A DNA stretch of 64,000 bases from Radiobacillus deserti. Lineage in GTDB: Bacteria; Bacillota; Bacilli; Bacillales; Amphibacillaceae. Positions 16,750 to 25,960 of the stretch are shown piece after piece. The position numbers and the translations under genes are program-made. Within the stretch, counting starts at the first letter, position 1. Every line of letters starts with the position of its first letter. The notes beneath the pieces were generated by a model that saw only the letters and a list, made by a program, of their open reading frames with translations, was not told the origin of the DNA and searched no databases. The stretch lies in NCBI RefSeq assembly GCF_007301515.1, contig NZ_CP041666.1, positions 2,046,001 to 2,110,000 of the forward strand, given 5' to 3'.

Positions 16750-18561
16750 TTATTCTTCGTCCATTCGTAGAACAGCCATGAATGCTTCTTGTGGTACTTC
16801 GACCGATCCTACCATCTTCATTCTCTTTTTACCTTCTTTTTGTTTCTCTAACAGTTTACGTTTACGGGAAATATCTCCACCGTAACATTTCGAAAGAACG
16901 TTTTTACGCATTGCTTTGATTGTAGACCTTGCTACGATTTTATTTCCAACAGCTGCTTGCACCGGTACTTCGAATTGCTGTCTCGGTATTAAGGCTTTTA
17001 GCTTTTCTACAATCGCCTTCCCTCGTTCAAAAGAGAAATCTTTATGCACGATAAAGGATAATGCATCAATGCTATCGCCATTTAAAAGAATATCCATTTT
17101 AACAAGCTTAGAATCCTTATATCCAATAAGCTCGTAATCGAAGGACGCATACCCTTTTGTTTGGGATTTGAGTTGATCAAAGAAATCATAAACAATTTCA
17201 GATAATGGTATCTCATAGATAACATTCACACGTACATCGTCCATATACTGCATATCAATAAAATCGCCACGTTTTTTCTGACAAAGCTCCATAACTGCCC
17301 CCACATAATCATTCGGCACCATGACAGACGCCTTTACATAAGGCTCGCGAATAGCTTCAATTTTTTGGGGGTCCGGCATTACAGATGGATTATCAACCGA
17401 GATGGTTTCTCCATCGGTCATCTCTACTTCATAAATAACACTTGGTGCAGTTGTAATTAAATCGATATTAAATTCTCTTTCTATACGCTCTTGAATAATC
17501 TCCATATGAAGCAAACCGAGAAAGCCGCAACGGAAACCGAATCCTAACGCTTGAGAGGTTTCAGCTTCATATTGAAGGGAAGAGTCGTTGAGTTCGAGGC
17601 GCTCTAAAGCTTCTCGTAAATCATTGTATTTGTTCGCGTCTACTGGGTAAAGACCACAGAAAACCATTGGGTTGAGACGACGATAGCCTGGTAGTGGTTC
17701 TGCAGCAGCGTTGTTGGATAATGTAATGGTATCCCCTACTCGTGTATCCCCTACATTTTTAATAGAAGCTGTTAAATACCCTACATCTCCAACCGTTAAT
17801 TCATTTTGAGGAACTGGTTTTGGGTTAAATACACCGATTTCATTTACTTCAAACTCTTTACCAGTTGCCATCATTTTGATCTTATCGCCTACTTTTACGG
17901 ATCCTTCCTTTACACAAACATAAGCGACAACACCACGATAGGAATCGTATAAGGAATCAAAAATAAGTGCTTTTAATGGCGCTTCTGCGTCACCGGCTGG
18001 GGCTGGGACTTTTTCTACGATACGCTCTAAAATTTCTTCAATTCCAATTCCAGCTTTAGCAGAAGCTAAAATAGCTTCGTCCCCGTCAATACCTAGCACA
18101 TCTTCGATTTCTTGTTTCACTCGATCTGGATCTGCACTTGGCAAATCAATTTTATTTATAACTGGGATAATTTCTAAATCGTTATCCATGGCTAAATACA
18201 CGTTCGCAAGAGTTTGCGCTTCAATTCCTTGCACCGCGTCTACTACTAATATCGCACCTTCACAGGCAGCGAGACTTCTTGATACTTCGTATGTAAAGTC
18301 TACGTGACCAGGTGTATCAATTAAGTGAAATAAATACTCTTCGTCATTTTCACGTTTATATTTTAATTGAACCGCATTTAATTTAATAGTAATTCCACGT
18401 TCCCTTTCCAAATCCATGGCATCCAAAAACTGCTCTTTCATCTCACGCTGAGTAAGAGCTTTTGTTTTCTCTAATATTCTATCGGCAAGGGTCGATTTTC
18501 CATGATCGATATGTGCGATGATGGAAAAGTTCCGCACTCTACTTTGGTTTCTTTTCGTCAA
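16750..18561 (-). CDS. lepA: Elongation factor 4 (LepA)
   Basis: Ribosome-associated translational GTPase that acts in back-translocation or 30S biogenesis. The 603 residues contain the G domain (HIDHGKSTLADRI near residue 18, DTPGHVDF, NKIDLPSAD), domain II, EF-G-like domains III and V, and the LepA-specific C-terminal domain (around GDISRKRKLLEKQKEGKKRM). The start is TTG at 18561 with GGAGTG upstream. It has its own SigA promoter and terminator. Confidence 0.97.
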   Translation of the reverse strand: MTKRNQSRVRNFSIIAHIDHGKSTLADRILEKTKALTQREMKEQFLDAMDLERERGITIKLNAVQLKYKRENDEEYLFHLIDTPGHVDFTYEVSRSLAACEGAILVVDAVQGIEAQTLANVYLAMDNDLEIIPVINKIDLPSADPDRVKQEIEDVLGIDGDEAILASAKAGIGIEEILERIVEKVPAPAGDAEAPLKALIFDSLYDSYRGVVAYVCVKEGSVKVGDKIKMMATGKEFEVNEIGVFNPKPVPQNELTVGDVGYLTASIKNVGDTRVGDTITLSNNAAAEPLPGYRRLNPMVFCGLYPVDANKYNDLREALERLELNDSSLQYEAETSQALGFGFRCGFLGLLHMEIIQERIEREFNIDLITTAPSVIYEVEMTDGETISVDNPSVMPDPQKIEAIREPYVKASVMVPNDYVGAVMELCQKKRGDFIDMQYMDDVRVNVIYEIPLSEIVYDFFDQLKSQTKGYASFDYELIGYKDSKLVKMDILLNGDSIDALSFIVHKDFSFERGKAIVEKLKALIPRQQFEVPVQAAVGNKIVARSTIKAMRKNVLSKCYGGDISRKRKLLEKQKEGKKRMKMVGSVEVPQEAFMAVLRMDEE

Positions 18562-18618
18562 AGGTGATCACTCCAGCTAAATACATAGTAAGCTTATTAT
18601 CCAATATTACTAGGATTG

Positions 18619-18647
18619 ATTATAGCAGTACGCCCACGTTTATTCAA
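18619..18647 (-). promoter_or_regulatory. SigA promoter for lepA
   Basis: Minus-strand TTGAAT (18642-18647) and TATAAT (18619-18624) with a 17-nt spacer, about 60 nt upstream of the lepA TTG start. The remaining gap to yqxA holds the yqxA terminator and a 10-bp palindrome (GTACGCGTAC near 18699) of unknown meaning. Confidence 0.8.
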
Positions 18648-18738
18648 TCCTAGGACTATTTATTCACATATATGGGACTAAAAGCATATAGGAAAGGTAC
18701 GCGTACAGATCCATGGCCAAATATTCACCTTGTCTTAT

Positions 18739-18776
18739 GTAGAAAAGGAGTAGTGTTGTTCTCACTACTCCTCTAC
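18739..18776 (-). terminator. Terminator after spoIIP-yqxA
   Basis: Stem AGGAGTAGTG / CACTACTCCT extended by GTAG/CTAC, with TTTTC following on the minus strand, about 50 nt after the yqxA stop codon. Confidence 0.8.
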
Positions 18777-18824
18777 ATATTGGATACCATTCACTGCACT
18801 ATCTCACTGTTCCATTAGCATGTG

Positions 18825-19172
18825 CTAAAAGAATGACTTAACAAGCTCATGAGCAGATTGGATAAGACCATTATACACCCACTTGACACTTTGCTCCAAA
18901 GTTCCAGCGATTTTTTGGGTCATATGGCTATCATCTATTTCTTGAAATTTTTCTTCTTTGTCCTCTACGGAGACTTGCTCGAACTCCTGTCCCATCACTT
19001 CAATTTGATAGTTGTCTTGTTTGTTCTTATCTGTTTGAACCGCTTCTTTTAAAGAGTCTGTTGAATAGCCGCGAATTTCTGTTACCCCTTCACTGGCTTG
19101 ATCAATTCCAAATAATACACCGCCTAAAAATAATAGAACCATTACGAGCATAGTCGCTAACATTTTTATCAT
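18825..19172 (-). CDS. yqxA: YqxA family protein (DUF3679)
   Basis: A 115-residue protein with one N-terminal membrane segment (about residues 3-20), then an extracytoplasmic, Gln/Glu/Lys-rich region. The function is unknown. It sits between spoIIP and lepA exactly as yqxA does in B. subtilis and is of similar length (112). The start is uncertain: ATG codons at 19178 and 19172 both follow an AGGGGGG, and only 19172 leaves a normal 6-nt spacing. It begins immediately after the spoIIP stop, so it is probably co-expressed in the mother cell (inference). Confidence 0.85.
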   Translation of the reverse strand: MIKMLATMLVMVLLFLGGVLFGIDQASEGVTEIRGYSTDSLKEAVQTDKNKQDNYQIEVMGQEFEQVSVEDKEEKFQEIDDSHMTQKIAGTLEQSVKWVYNGLIQSAHELVKSFF

Positions 19173-19183
19173 CTTCATCCCCC

Positions 19184-20365
19184 CTAATTCCCCTGTACTT
19201 TTTCTGCTTGCCAATAGTACTCGCTAAACACTTTCGCTAAGGCATCTGCTGAGCGGTAAAGTTCGTTCATTTTGTTTTCTACTCCCCCGATTTCAATAAT
19301 CACGGAATGATCGGATAAATCTTGATTATACACACCGTTAAACCCTGCTCCACCTTGTGTTTTAACCCCTCGGCTAATCCCTGGATATTTTTCATTTAGC
19401 TTTTTGTGTAAATCCGTTGCTAACTTCAAATTCGTTTCATTATCTGGATTATCACTTCCAACGATAAAGAAGAAGCGCGCATAGTTTTTCCCATTAATGC
19501 TCGTTGTCGTTTCTTTTCTCCCTTGCGAATCCCTGTGGATATCAAATATATATTGAATATTCTTGTTGCCGGCCAAAGCTTTCTCCACAACTGGTTTTGA
19601 TGCGTTGTACGATTGCCAATATTCCCAGTCTTTATTATTTAAAACGGTCATAAAATCCGTATGGTCGACTTGTGTGCCGATACCTTGGTTTGTAAGACTT
19701 TTGGATAATCGGTCACTTACCTTTGAAATATTCACCTCTGCGTGATAAGCCTCGTCCGCAGAGGTCCCTTCCGGTAAATGCGGGAGGAAGGATTCACGAT
19801 TGTGTGTCGTATATAAGAAAACTACCTTCCGATCTCCGGTTGTTGGTTGACCAGGATTATCGTTCGATTGATCAGGCTGTTGCTCTACTTCCTCTTCCGG
19901 CATTTTGGCTTCCCGATCTTTTAGCACGATATCAAGTGGTGCTGCGGATTCTATAGGCAAGTTCGTATAATCTGTACCCTCGCCAGCTACAATTATTTTT
20001 CCATTATAAGCATCAAATCCCGGGAGTTCCCTCCCTAGTAAAGTTCGAGGATCATTCGGTTTTAAACTTGTGGCCATTTGGAACACGAGATTTGATATAC
20101 TTAAGGGCTCTTTTGTTTCTGGAAAAGCAGACTGAAACGTGCGGTTCTCCATTGTCATAAAATGGAGAAATGACGATCCGTCAATTTGCCTTGTCCATTC
20201 GTTTATTGTATTTGAATAAAGTCGATAAGCAGGCTTTATAGACGTTAAAATTGCAATAAAGAAAAACAACAAACAAATACTTATAATGATAAGACTTCCT
20301 TTTTTATACCATGGCTTGGACTGTTTGATGAATTGGTTAAGCGATGTATTTGGATTCGTGTTCAT
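19184..20365 (-). CDS. spoIIP: Stage II sporulation protein P
   Basis: Membrane-anchored peptidoglycan amidase/endopeptidase that works with SpoIID and SpoIIM in engulfment. The 393 residues have an N-terminal membrane anchor (about 22-44) and the SpoIIP catalytic domain (about 170-385), with the family start LYTTHNRESFLPHL, the IFDIHRDS segment and EIGGVENKMNELYRSA near the C-terminus. His and Glu residues in these motifs match the known zinc-ligand region. The ATG has AAAGGATGG upstream. It lies between gpr and yqxA; in B. subtilis it is SigE-dependent, but I could not assign a convincing SigE promoter here. Confidence 0.95.
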   Translation of the reverse strand: MNTNPNTSLNQFIKQSKPWYKKGSLIIISICLLFFFIAILTSIKPAYRLYSNTINEWTRQIDGSSFLHFMTMENRTFQSAFPETKEPLSISNLVFQMATSLKPNDPRTLLGRELPGFDAYNGKIIVAGEGTDYTNLPIESAAPLDIVLKDREAKMPEEEVEQQPDQSNDNPGQPTTGDRKVVFLYTTHNRESFLPHLPEGTSADEAYHAEVNISKVSDRLSKSLTNQGIGTQVDHTDFMTVLNNKDWEYWQSYNASKPVVEKALAGNKNIQYIFDIHRDSQGRKETTTSINGKNYARFFFIVGSDNPDNETNLKLATDLHKKLNEKYPGISRGVKTQGGAGFNGVYNQDLSDHSVIIEIGGVENKMNELYRSADALAKVFSEYYWQAEKVQGN

Positions 20366-20476
20366 CGTTCCATCCTTTCTACGTTCTATCTATCATTTCT
20401 AATAGATTCTATGAGCGTAGAACAGAAAGTAGAACGAAACTTATAAGGAAATCAAAAATAATTAGAAGGACTTAGG

Positions 20477-21577
20477 TTATCTCGTATAAGCATCGAAATT
20501 ATCTATATCGACATTATCGTGCAGGGCAGCATTAAGACCTGATGCGAGAACATGAGCCATATCCTTGATATAGCTATCCACTTCCTTTGGGGTAACCATT
20601 AAGTTATGGCCAAGTGGTGTTAATACTTCTTTTATAAGGGACCTTTTCTCTTCTTCCTCTAGTTCCCCTACCATTCCTAGTACGGCCTTCCTCTTTTCTG
20701 GATCTGGTAAATCCTCCTCGGTTAATGTTCGTTTACCAAAATTCATTCCAGAGGGAGAAAGTGCTTTAGAAGGTCTGTCTTTTTCTCTCCACTCTCTACC
20801 AAAATGCTTCAAAACAAAGTCGATGGTATCGCTCGTTATCGTTACAGCATCTACCACTGTAGGCACACCTAGTGCAATAACCGGAATACCTAATGTTTCT
20901 TTACTAATCTCTTTTCTTTTATTTCCAACTCCTGAGCCTGGGTGAATCCCAGAATCAGAAAGTTGAATCGTTGCGTTCACCCGTTCGATCGAACGGGAAG
21001 CTAAAGCATCAATTGCAATCACAAAGTCAGGTTTTGTTTTTTCAATCACTCCATAGATAATATCGCTCGTTTCGATGCCTGTTAATCCCATTACTCCAGG
21101 AGTCATAGCAGACACAGGCCGATATCCATCTTGAACAGAATGTGGCTGTAGCTCAAACAGGTGACTTGTGACCATTACTTTTTCTATTGCCAATGGTCCT
21201 AAAGCATCTGGTGTCACATTCCAGTTTCCAAGGCCAACAATTAGTCCTTTTGCTTCAGGCTTTATGTTACTTGCCTTTAAAAGATTGGCTAATTCTTTAG
21301 CTAAAACTTGTGCGGTTTGCTCTTGAAGCTTAGTATCCTGTTTCTTAACCGCTTCACTATGTAACGTCACATAGGTACCAGGCTTCTTCCCGATTTTATC
21401 TGCCCCTAGTTGATTAATTTGTACGTAGGTTACTTCTACATCCCCATCCCGTTTATCGGTAATCGAGACACCTTCAATCCGATCTTCTTGTTCTTTATCC
21501 TTTTCTACATACATGTCCTTTGCTTCAACAGCTAAGTCTGTTCGAACTTGAAATTGTTTATCTTCTTGATTCATCAT
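20477..21577 (-). CDS. gpr: Germination protease GPR
   Basis: Initiates degradation of small acid-soluble spore proteins during germination and is made as a zymogen in the forespore. The 366-residue protein belongs to the GPR (peptidase A25) family, with an N-terminal propeptide and conserved blocks such as VGLGNWNVTPDALGP, the DFVIAIDALASRS strand and IHPGSGVGNKRKEI. The start at ATG 21577 has AGGGGG 6 nt upstream; a longer frame from 21610 lacks such a site. It is divergent from rpsT and upstream of spoIIP. Confidence 0.95.
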   Translation of the reverse strand: MMNQEDKQFQVRTDLAVEAKDMYVEKDKEQEDRIEGVSITDKRDGDVEVTYVQINQLGADKIGKKPGTYVTLHSEAVKKQDTKLQEQTAQVLAKELANLLKASNIKPEAKGLIVGLGNWNVTPDALGPLAIEKVMVTSHLFELQPHSVQDGYRPVSAMTPGVMGLTGIETSDIIYGVIEKTKPDFVIAIDALASRSIERVNATIQLSDSGIHPGSGVGNKRKEISKETLGIPVIALGVPTVVDAVTITSDTIDFVLKHFGREWREKDRPSKALSPSGMNFGKRTLTEEDLPDPEKRKAVLGMVGELEEEEKRSLIKEVLTPLGHNLMVTPKEVDSYIKDMAHVLASGLNAALHDNVDIDNFDAYTR

Positions 21578-21675
21578 TAAGAACCCCCTTTTAGTTACTA
21601 GGGTTTCCATCAGAATTAGATTACATACGAAGAGGTTCCATCCGGACTGTTTTTACTCTATCAGCGTAATTTCTA

Positions 21676-21704
21676 TTGAAATAGGGAGGACACTTTGGTA
21701 AAAT
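21676..21704 (+). promoter_or_regulatory. SigA promoter for rpsT
   Basis: TTGAAA (21676-21681) and TAAAAT (21699-21704) with a 17-nt spacer, about 35 nt before the rpsT Shine-Dalgarno. It overlaps an upstream ATG at 21703, which excludes that codon as the start. Confidence 0.8.
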
Positions 21705-21747
21705 GTCTTTTGTTACAGGTAGATGTTTTACTCTGGAGGTGAAAAAA

Positions 21748-22014
21748 ATGGCAAATATTAAGTCTGCAATCAAGCGTGTTCGTGTAAACAACGATCACCG
21801 TGCACATAACATCTCTATTAAAACGGATATGCGTTCTCAAATTAAACGTGTAGAAAGCTTAGTAGAAAGCAAAGATGTTGAAAATGCGAAAGCTGCATTT
21901 AAAGTAGCTGCTCATAAAATTGACAAAGCAGTTCAAAAAGGAATCATCCACAAAAACAAAGGCAATCGTCAAAAATCTCGCCTTGCTAAAAAAGTGAACG
22001 AATTGTCCGCTTAA
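21748..22014 (+). CDS. rpsT: 30S ribosomal protein S20
   Basis: An 88-residue basic helical ribosomal protein that binds 16S rRNA. It begins MANIKSAIKRVRVNNDHRAHN and ends KSRLAKKVNELSA, typical S20 ends. TGGAGGTG lies 7 nt before the ATG. The longer frame from 21703 begins inside the promoter. It is single, with its own promoter and terminator, between divergent gpr and convergent holA. Confidence 0.97.
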   Translation: MANIKSAIKRVRVNNDHRAHNISIKTDMRSQIKRVESLVESKDVENAKAAFKVAAHKIDKAVQKGIIHKNKGNRQKSRLAKKVNELSA

Positions 22015-22035
22015 TGAATGACTTATGACCAACAC

Positions 22036-22062
22036 AAACGATCCTATTTGGGGTCGTTTTTT
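22036..22062 (+). terminator. Terminator after rpsT
   Basis: Hairpin AAACGATCC / GGGTCGTTT with a TTTTTT run at 22057-22062. Confidence 0.85.
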
Positions 22063-22067
22063 ATTTG

Positions 22068-22100
22068 TAAAAAAAAGCAAGGGAGATAATCCCTTGCTTT
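22068..22100 (-). terminator. Terminator after holA
   Basis: Perfect stem AAAGCAAGGGA / TCCCTTGCTTT with a 5-nt loop, followed on the minus strand by a run of T. It overlaps the holA stop codon. Confidence 0.88.
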
Positions 22101-23136
22101 ACGCTATTGCCGTTTTAATATGAATCAGCTTATAAAGTAGTAGTTCAAACGCCAAATGCTTATCTATTTTACCTCGTTTTATTTGTGCGTCCGTTTCCGC
22201 AAAAATATTTAATATTTTCCGAAGCTCCTCCAAATGAAAACTCGTTTCCCTACTTGCAGAAATCTTAACCACATATGGATGGACCTTTAATTGTTGAGCC
22301 ATTTGTTGCTGCGAATATCCTTTTTGTTTTAAAACCTTAACATGGGTTATCGTCCTAAATTGTGATGCCAATAACGCGATTAATGCGATTGGATCTTCCT
22401 TAGCTTTCTCTAAATCCTTGTAGATTTGAATAGCTCGTGATAAATTTTTTTCTATGACAGCATCCACTAATTGCAATCCCGTAGTATCCGCACTTCGAGA
22501 TAAAAGCAACTGTGCGATTTCTCTTGTGACCGTACCATTTTCACCTACATACAAAGCTAATTTTTCTATTTCCTTCTCCAGCATTGATAAGTTGGTCCCT
22601 ATTTCTTGATTGAATAACGGGATGACGTCATCCTCTACAAAGACGTTAAATGGTATAGCAATATCTTTAATCCATTTTTGCAAATCCCATTCCTTCACTG
22701 GCTCACAAGTAACTACTTCACTTTTTTTCTTCAACAGTTTTGTGACTTTTTTTCTTTCATCTAATTTCTCATATGGAGCAAGTAATACAAGGATGGAGAA
22801 ATCTACAGGCTCGTTTATGTATGCTTGCAAAGCCTCCAAATCATGTTCTACCCCAGTTTTGTCTGGTTTCGTTTGTAAAAAGGATGCCTGATTGGCGATA
22901 ACAAGTTTCGTTTCACCTAGGAATGGATACGTTTCTGCATCGTAAATAACATCCTGAATGGCAACTTCTTCTAAATCATACATAGAAATATTTGTATCTT
23001 TATCTTCATTTGGCATAACCTGTTTAATGAGCTGTTTTTTAACCTTTTCCATTAAAAAGGTCTCTGTTCCATGTATTAAATATACCGGAGAAAATTGCTT
23101 CTTTTTGATTTTTTTGATAGTATCCAAATAAGTCAT
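22099..23136 (-). CDS. holA: DNA polymerase III subunit delta
   Basis: Clamp-loader delta subunit, 345 residues, which opens the beta clamp. Visible features are the N-terminal region SPVYLIHGTETFLMEKVKKQL, the AAA+-like domains I-II, and the C-terminal collar domain with LRKILNIFAETDAQIKRG. The ATG at 23136 has GGGGTG upstream and gives the normal length; the open frame extending to 23241 runs through the terminator of the candidate small RNA upstream. In B. subtilis this gene is yqeN, also between comEC/yqzM and rpsT. Confidence 0.94.
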   Translation of the reverse strand: MTYLDTIKKIKKKQFSPVYLIHGTETFLMEKVKKQLIKQVMPNEDKDTNISMYDLEEVAIQDVIYDAETYPFLGETKLVIANQASFLQTKPDKTGVEHDLEALQAYINEPVDFSILVLLAPYEKLDERKKVTKLLKKKSEVVTCEPVKEWDLQKWIKDIAIPFNVFVEDDVIPLFNQEIGTNLSMLEKEIEKLALYVGENGTVTREIAQLLLSRSADTTGLQLVDAVIEKNLSRAIQIYKDLEKAKEDPIALIALLASQFRTITHVKVLKQKGYSQQQMAQQLKVHPYVVKISASRETSFHLEELRKILNIFAETDAQIKRGKIDKHLAFELLLYKLIHIKTAIA

Positions 23137-23193
23137 TGTTTTCACCCCATATCCTATACACAATCGTATAAGGAATTGGAGAGGAAGGCAAGC

Positions 23194-23320
23194 AAAAAAA
23201 AGCTGGGAAATAGCTGGTCCGCTATTCCCCAGATGAAGCAATCTATATCAACGCTTCCTTTCCAGACCTAGGACACTGCGAAGGAAGCGATATTTGCTTT
23301 ACTTATAGATTGACCTAAAT
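23194..23320 (-). ncRNA. Candidate structured small RNA between holA and yqzM
   Basis: On the minus strand, a closing stem (AATCTATA 23305-23312 with TATAGATT 23240-23247) encloses a 9-bp hairpin (CGCTTCCTT 23282-23290 with AAGGAAGCG 23252-23260, 21-nt loop). A 12-bp terminator stem follows (CTGGGGAATAGC 23221-23232 with GCTATTTCCCAG 23203-23214) and then eight T. A SigA-like promoter lies just upstream. No open reading frame of note fits inside. It is not a T-box (no AGGGTGG motif). It could instead be a leader or attenuator for holA, but the terminator and the 58-nt gap to the holA start make a free-standing RNA as likely. Identity unknown. Confidence 0.55.
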
Positions 23321-23326
23321 GAAAAA

Positions 23327-23355
23327 TTCTATGGGTGTAAAGTCTTGCTAACAAA
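23327..23355 (-). promoter_or_regulatory. Candidate SigA promoter for the small RNA
   Basis: Minus-strand TTGTTA (23350-23355) and TAGAAT (23327-23332) with a 17-nt spacer. Transcription would start near 23320, just before the closing stem of the candidate RNA. Confidence 0.5.
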
Positions 23356-23447
23356 GGTAACTACATAATGTATTAGGAAGATTTGAAATCTAAGTGGATT
23401 TTTTTCTGTCCTTAACTTATACTAATTATTGGACTAGGAGGGATTTT

Positions 23448-23582
23448 ATGAACGATTTTGAAAAAGATGTACAGTCTAAGAATCACGATATCCTTGACTC
23501 AGGAAAAGGCTTCGTTTTTTCATTTCTTTTCTTCATGATTATCTTCTTTATTGGTGTCATTGTAGATGTTATCGGTTCTTAA
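23448..23582 (+). CDS. yqzM: YqzM family small membrane protein
   Basis: A 44-residue protein: a charged N-terminus (MNDFEKDVQSKNHDILDSG) followed by one membrane segment (about residues 21-42). It matches the YqzM family, whose gene also lies next to comEC in B. subtilis. The function is unknown. The ATG at 23448 has AGGAGGG 6 nt upstream, which excludes the longer frame from 23394. It is monocistronic with its own terminator. Confidence 0.88.
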   Translation: MNDFEKDVQSKNHDILDSGKGFVFSFLFFMIIFFIGVIVDVIGS

Positions 23583-23599
23583 AAAACATATCTCGAATG

Positions 23600-23630
23600 A
23601 AAGAGACTGGCAGTTAGCAGTCTCTTTTTT
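23600..23630 (+). terminator. Terminator after yqzM
   Basis: Perfect stem AAAGAGACTG / CAGTCTCTTT with an 8-nt loop and a T-run. Confidence 0.88.
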
Positions 23631-23731
23631 GTGGAATAAGAAAATTCGCATGTAGTCTTTATCCTTATTCCATATGGATGATTATCGTGATGGAGCTCTT
23701 TTTGTATATTTCGGTTTCGCTTCTAATTAGC

Positions 23732-25960
23732 TTATGGAAGATGCTTAAAAAATGTTCCTTTTTCTTTTACAAATTCGTACGTAATCGCCCCATTTAGGTC
23801 TGTTCTTAAGATTGGAATGTCATATTTGTTTAACAATTCTATAACATCCCTACTCGGATGGCCGTACCTATTATCTTTGCCTACGGAAACCATTGCTTTC
23901 TTTGGCTTAATCTGTTTAATCCATTGTTCAGATGTTGATGTTTGACTTCCGTGATGGGCAACCTTTAACACATCCGTTTGTAGTTTGGGATATTCCTTCA
24001 GGATCATTTTTTCCTCCTCCACCCCTATATCCCCGGTAAATAACCATTCTAAACCACCTAATTTTAAAAATAGTACTAAAGAATTTCTATTTTTCTCTCC
24101 ATGGTTCTGTTTGGGGTGCAAGGTGTAGAAAGATTGCCCTTGTATAACAAATACTTCCCCCTTTTTTACATGTTGAACCTGGATTTTTTGAATTTGGAGC
24201 CCATTTTTCAAAGAAGACTGAGGCTTAAAGTATGGACTAGTCCAGATTGATTTAACATTAAAATGTTCCACCAAAAAAGGAACACTTCCTACGTGGTCTA
24301 AATCATTATGGCTCAAGATGATTGCATCAATAGATTGAATTCCTTTGTAATGAAGAAAAGGCATAATAACTTGTCTGTACGTTGTATCCGACCATTCATC
24401 TTTTACCGTTCTTTTACCAGCAGCATCAATTAAAATGACACCCTTTCGATATGGAAGTTCAATAACAAAGCAATCCCCTTGTCCAATATCGAGCATCGTG
24501 ACCGAACCCTTAGGACTTACATATGGAATGATCGAATGGATGGTAAGCAGAAGGACTAGTAGACAACCACCATAAAATGAACGCTTATATTGATTCATTA
24601 ATTGAGCTTTCATCATAAGTAGAACTGAACAAAAAAGAAGGACAACAAAGACAACCGAAAGCTTTCCCGTTACCCACGGAAAATAGGCAACGCTATCCAT
24701 TATGTCTAACCAATCAAGAAATGAACCGTGGAGCTTTACAAAGAGATACTGCAATATGTTTCCTATCCAAGGTGCGATCACACTAAGGATAAAGAGAAGG
24801 ACAACAAATGGCATAACAATGAATGAAAAGTATGGGACAACAAAGGTGTTTAACAAAATGGATAGTGGATTAAACGAGTAGAAATGGAAAGCTTGTAGGG
24901 GTAAAACGCTTAACTGTGCTACTAAGCTAATACGAAGAATAATGACGACGGTGGAAGCACTTTTAAGCCATTTTAATGACAAGAGAATCGCAAATGTAAC
25001 AAGAAAAGAGAATTGAAATCCAACATTTCTAATTATCGATGGATTAAACATAATAAGGAAAACAAATACGATGCTTAAAACATCCGAAGTAGGAAGTTTA
25101 ACTTGAAACCGTTGGAGTAGGATAACGAATATAGCCATGCATGAGGCACGTATAATAGAAGGCTCCGCCCCTGCAATACAGGCATATATAGGAAGCAAAA
25201 GAAGCAGGCAAACCTGTGTGTGTTCCTTCGTGATTTGACATATTTTAATAAGAAAGAAATAAATCATCCCAATGAGCAACCCAACATGAAGGCCCGAAAT
25301 AGCCAATAAATGTGATAATCCCCAACGCCGAAAGAGCTCTACTGTATCATCTGGAAGTGCATCATCGTTTCCTAATAAAAGCGCTTGTAACCATGAAGCC
25401 GTAAAAGACGAATACCTTTCTGTATAGAGGATTGCTCTTTCTCTTAATGTGTAAATGTTTTCATAGAAACTGGCTCCCTTACACTCCAAATAACTAGGAT
25501 TTGTAAGCTGAAAGGAAATACCATCTTGTTGTAAATATCTTTGATAGTCGAATTGCCCAGGGTTTCTACTCCTTTCAGGAATTTCCTTCTTCCCCTTTAT
25601 CTTACAGAACGCGCCGTGCTTAATCGTAACTAAGCGGGCTGATTTAACTTTTTGATTTTCGTTAAATATCGTCACAAGTGTACGAAGTCTATCTTCTTCG
25701 ATTACAAACGAATACATGGAATCGTTTCGTTCTTTTATGGAGATTATTTCGCCGTGAATGGTAGTATGTGAGGAATTAACAGAGGATTGAGGCGTAATGG
25801 AGGAACTGTTCATCCAACTAAACAGTCCTAATGATAATAACATACATATCCATAAGTAAAATCGAAGATAAGAGTTCTTATAGGACACCCAAGCCATCCA
25901 TAAGAGAAACATTCCTAATACATCATAGCGATGAAAGGTGGCCGAAATAGAAGCGGCCAA
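23732..25960 (-). CDS. comEC: DNA uptake channel protein ComEC/Rec2
   Basis: Competence membrane channel that carries single-stranded DNA into the cytoplasm. Domains are an N-terminal DUF4131/OB-like part, the competence membrane domain with about ten segments (AISGLHVGLLIGM near residue 218), and a C-terminal metallo-beta-lactamase-like domain with LDIGQGDCFVIELP and the LSHNDLDHVG metal motif near residue 550. The 742 residues given start at TTG 25960, which has no nearby ribosome binding site. An AAGGTGGTGG at 26001-26010 instead precedes an in-frame ATA at 25996, which would add 12 residues. It is the last gene of the comE operon. Confidence 0.93.
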   Translation of the reverse strand: MAASISATFHRYDVLGMFLLWMAWVSYKNSYLRFYLWICMLLSLGLFSWMNSSSITPQSSVNSSHTTIHGEIISIKERNDSMYSFVIEEDRLRTLVTIFNENQKVKSARLVTIKHGAFCKIKGKKEIPERSRNPGQFDYQRYLQQDGISFQLTNPSYLECKGASFYENIYTLRERAILYTERYSSFTASWLQALLLGNDDALPDDTVELFRRWGLSHLLAISGLHVGLLIGMIYFFLIKICQITKEHTQVCLLLLLPIYACIAGAEPSIIRASCMAIFVILLQRFQVKLPTSDVLSIVFVFLIMFNPSIIRNVGFQFSFLVTFAILLSLKWLKSASTVVIILRISLVAQLSVLPLQAFHFYSFNPLSILLNTFVVPYFSFIVMPFVVLLFILSVIAPWIGNILQYLFVKLHGSFLDWLDIMDSVAYFPWVTGKLSVVFVVLLFCSVLLMMKAQLMNQYKRSFYGGCLLVLLLTIHSIIPYVSPKGSVTMLDIGQGDCFVIELPYRKGVILIDAAGKRTVKDEWSDTTYRQVIMPFLHYKGIQSIDAIILSHNDLDHVGSVPFLVEHFNVKSIWTSPYFKPQSSLKNGLQIQKIQVQHVKKGEVFVIQGQSFYTLHPKQNHGEKNRNSLVLFLKLGGLEWLFTGDIGVEEEKMILKEYPKLQTDVLKVAHHGSQTSTSEQWIKQIKPKKAMVSVGKDNRYGHPSRDVIELLNKYDIPILRTDLNGAITYEFVKEKGTFFKHLP

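Noticed and set aside
20366..20476. CATAGAAT as a SigE -10 for spoIIP
   Set aside because: The -10 resemblance is fair, but no acceptable -35 element lies at 13-15 nt, so it is not listed as a feature.
23394..23447. Longer yqzM start
   Set aside because: The AGGAGGG before 23448 and the family start (MNDFEK) place the start at 23448.
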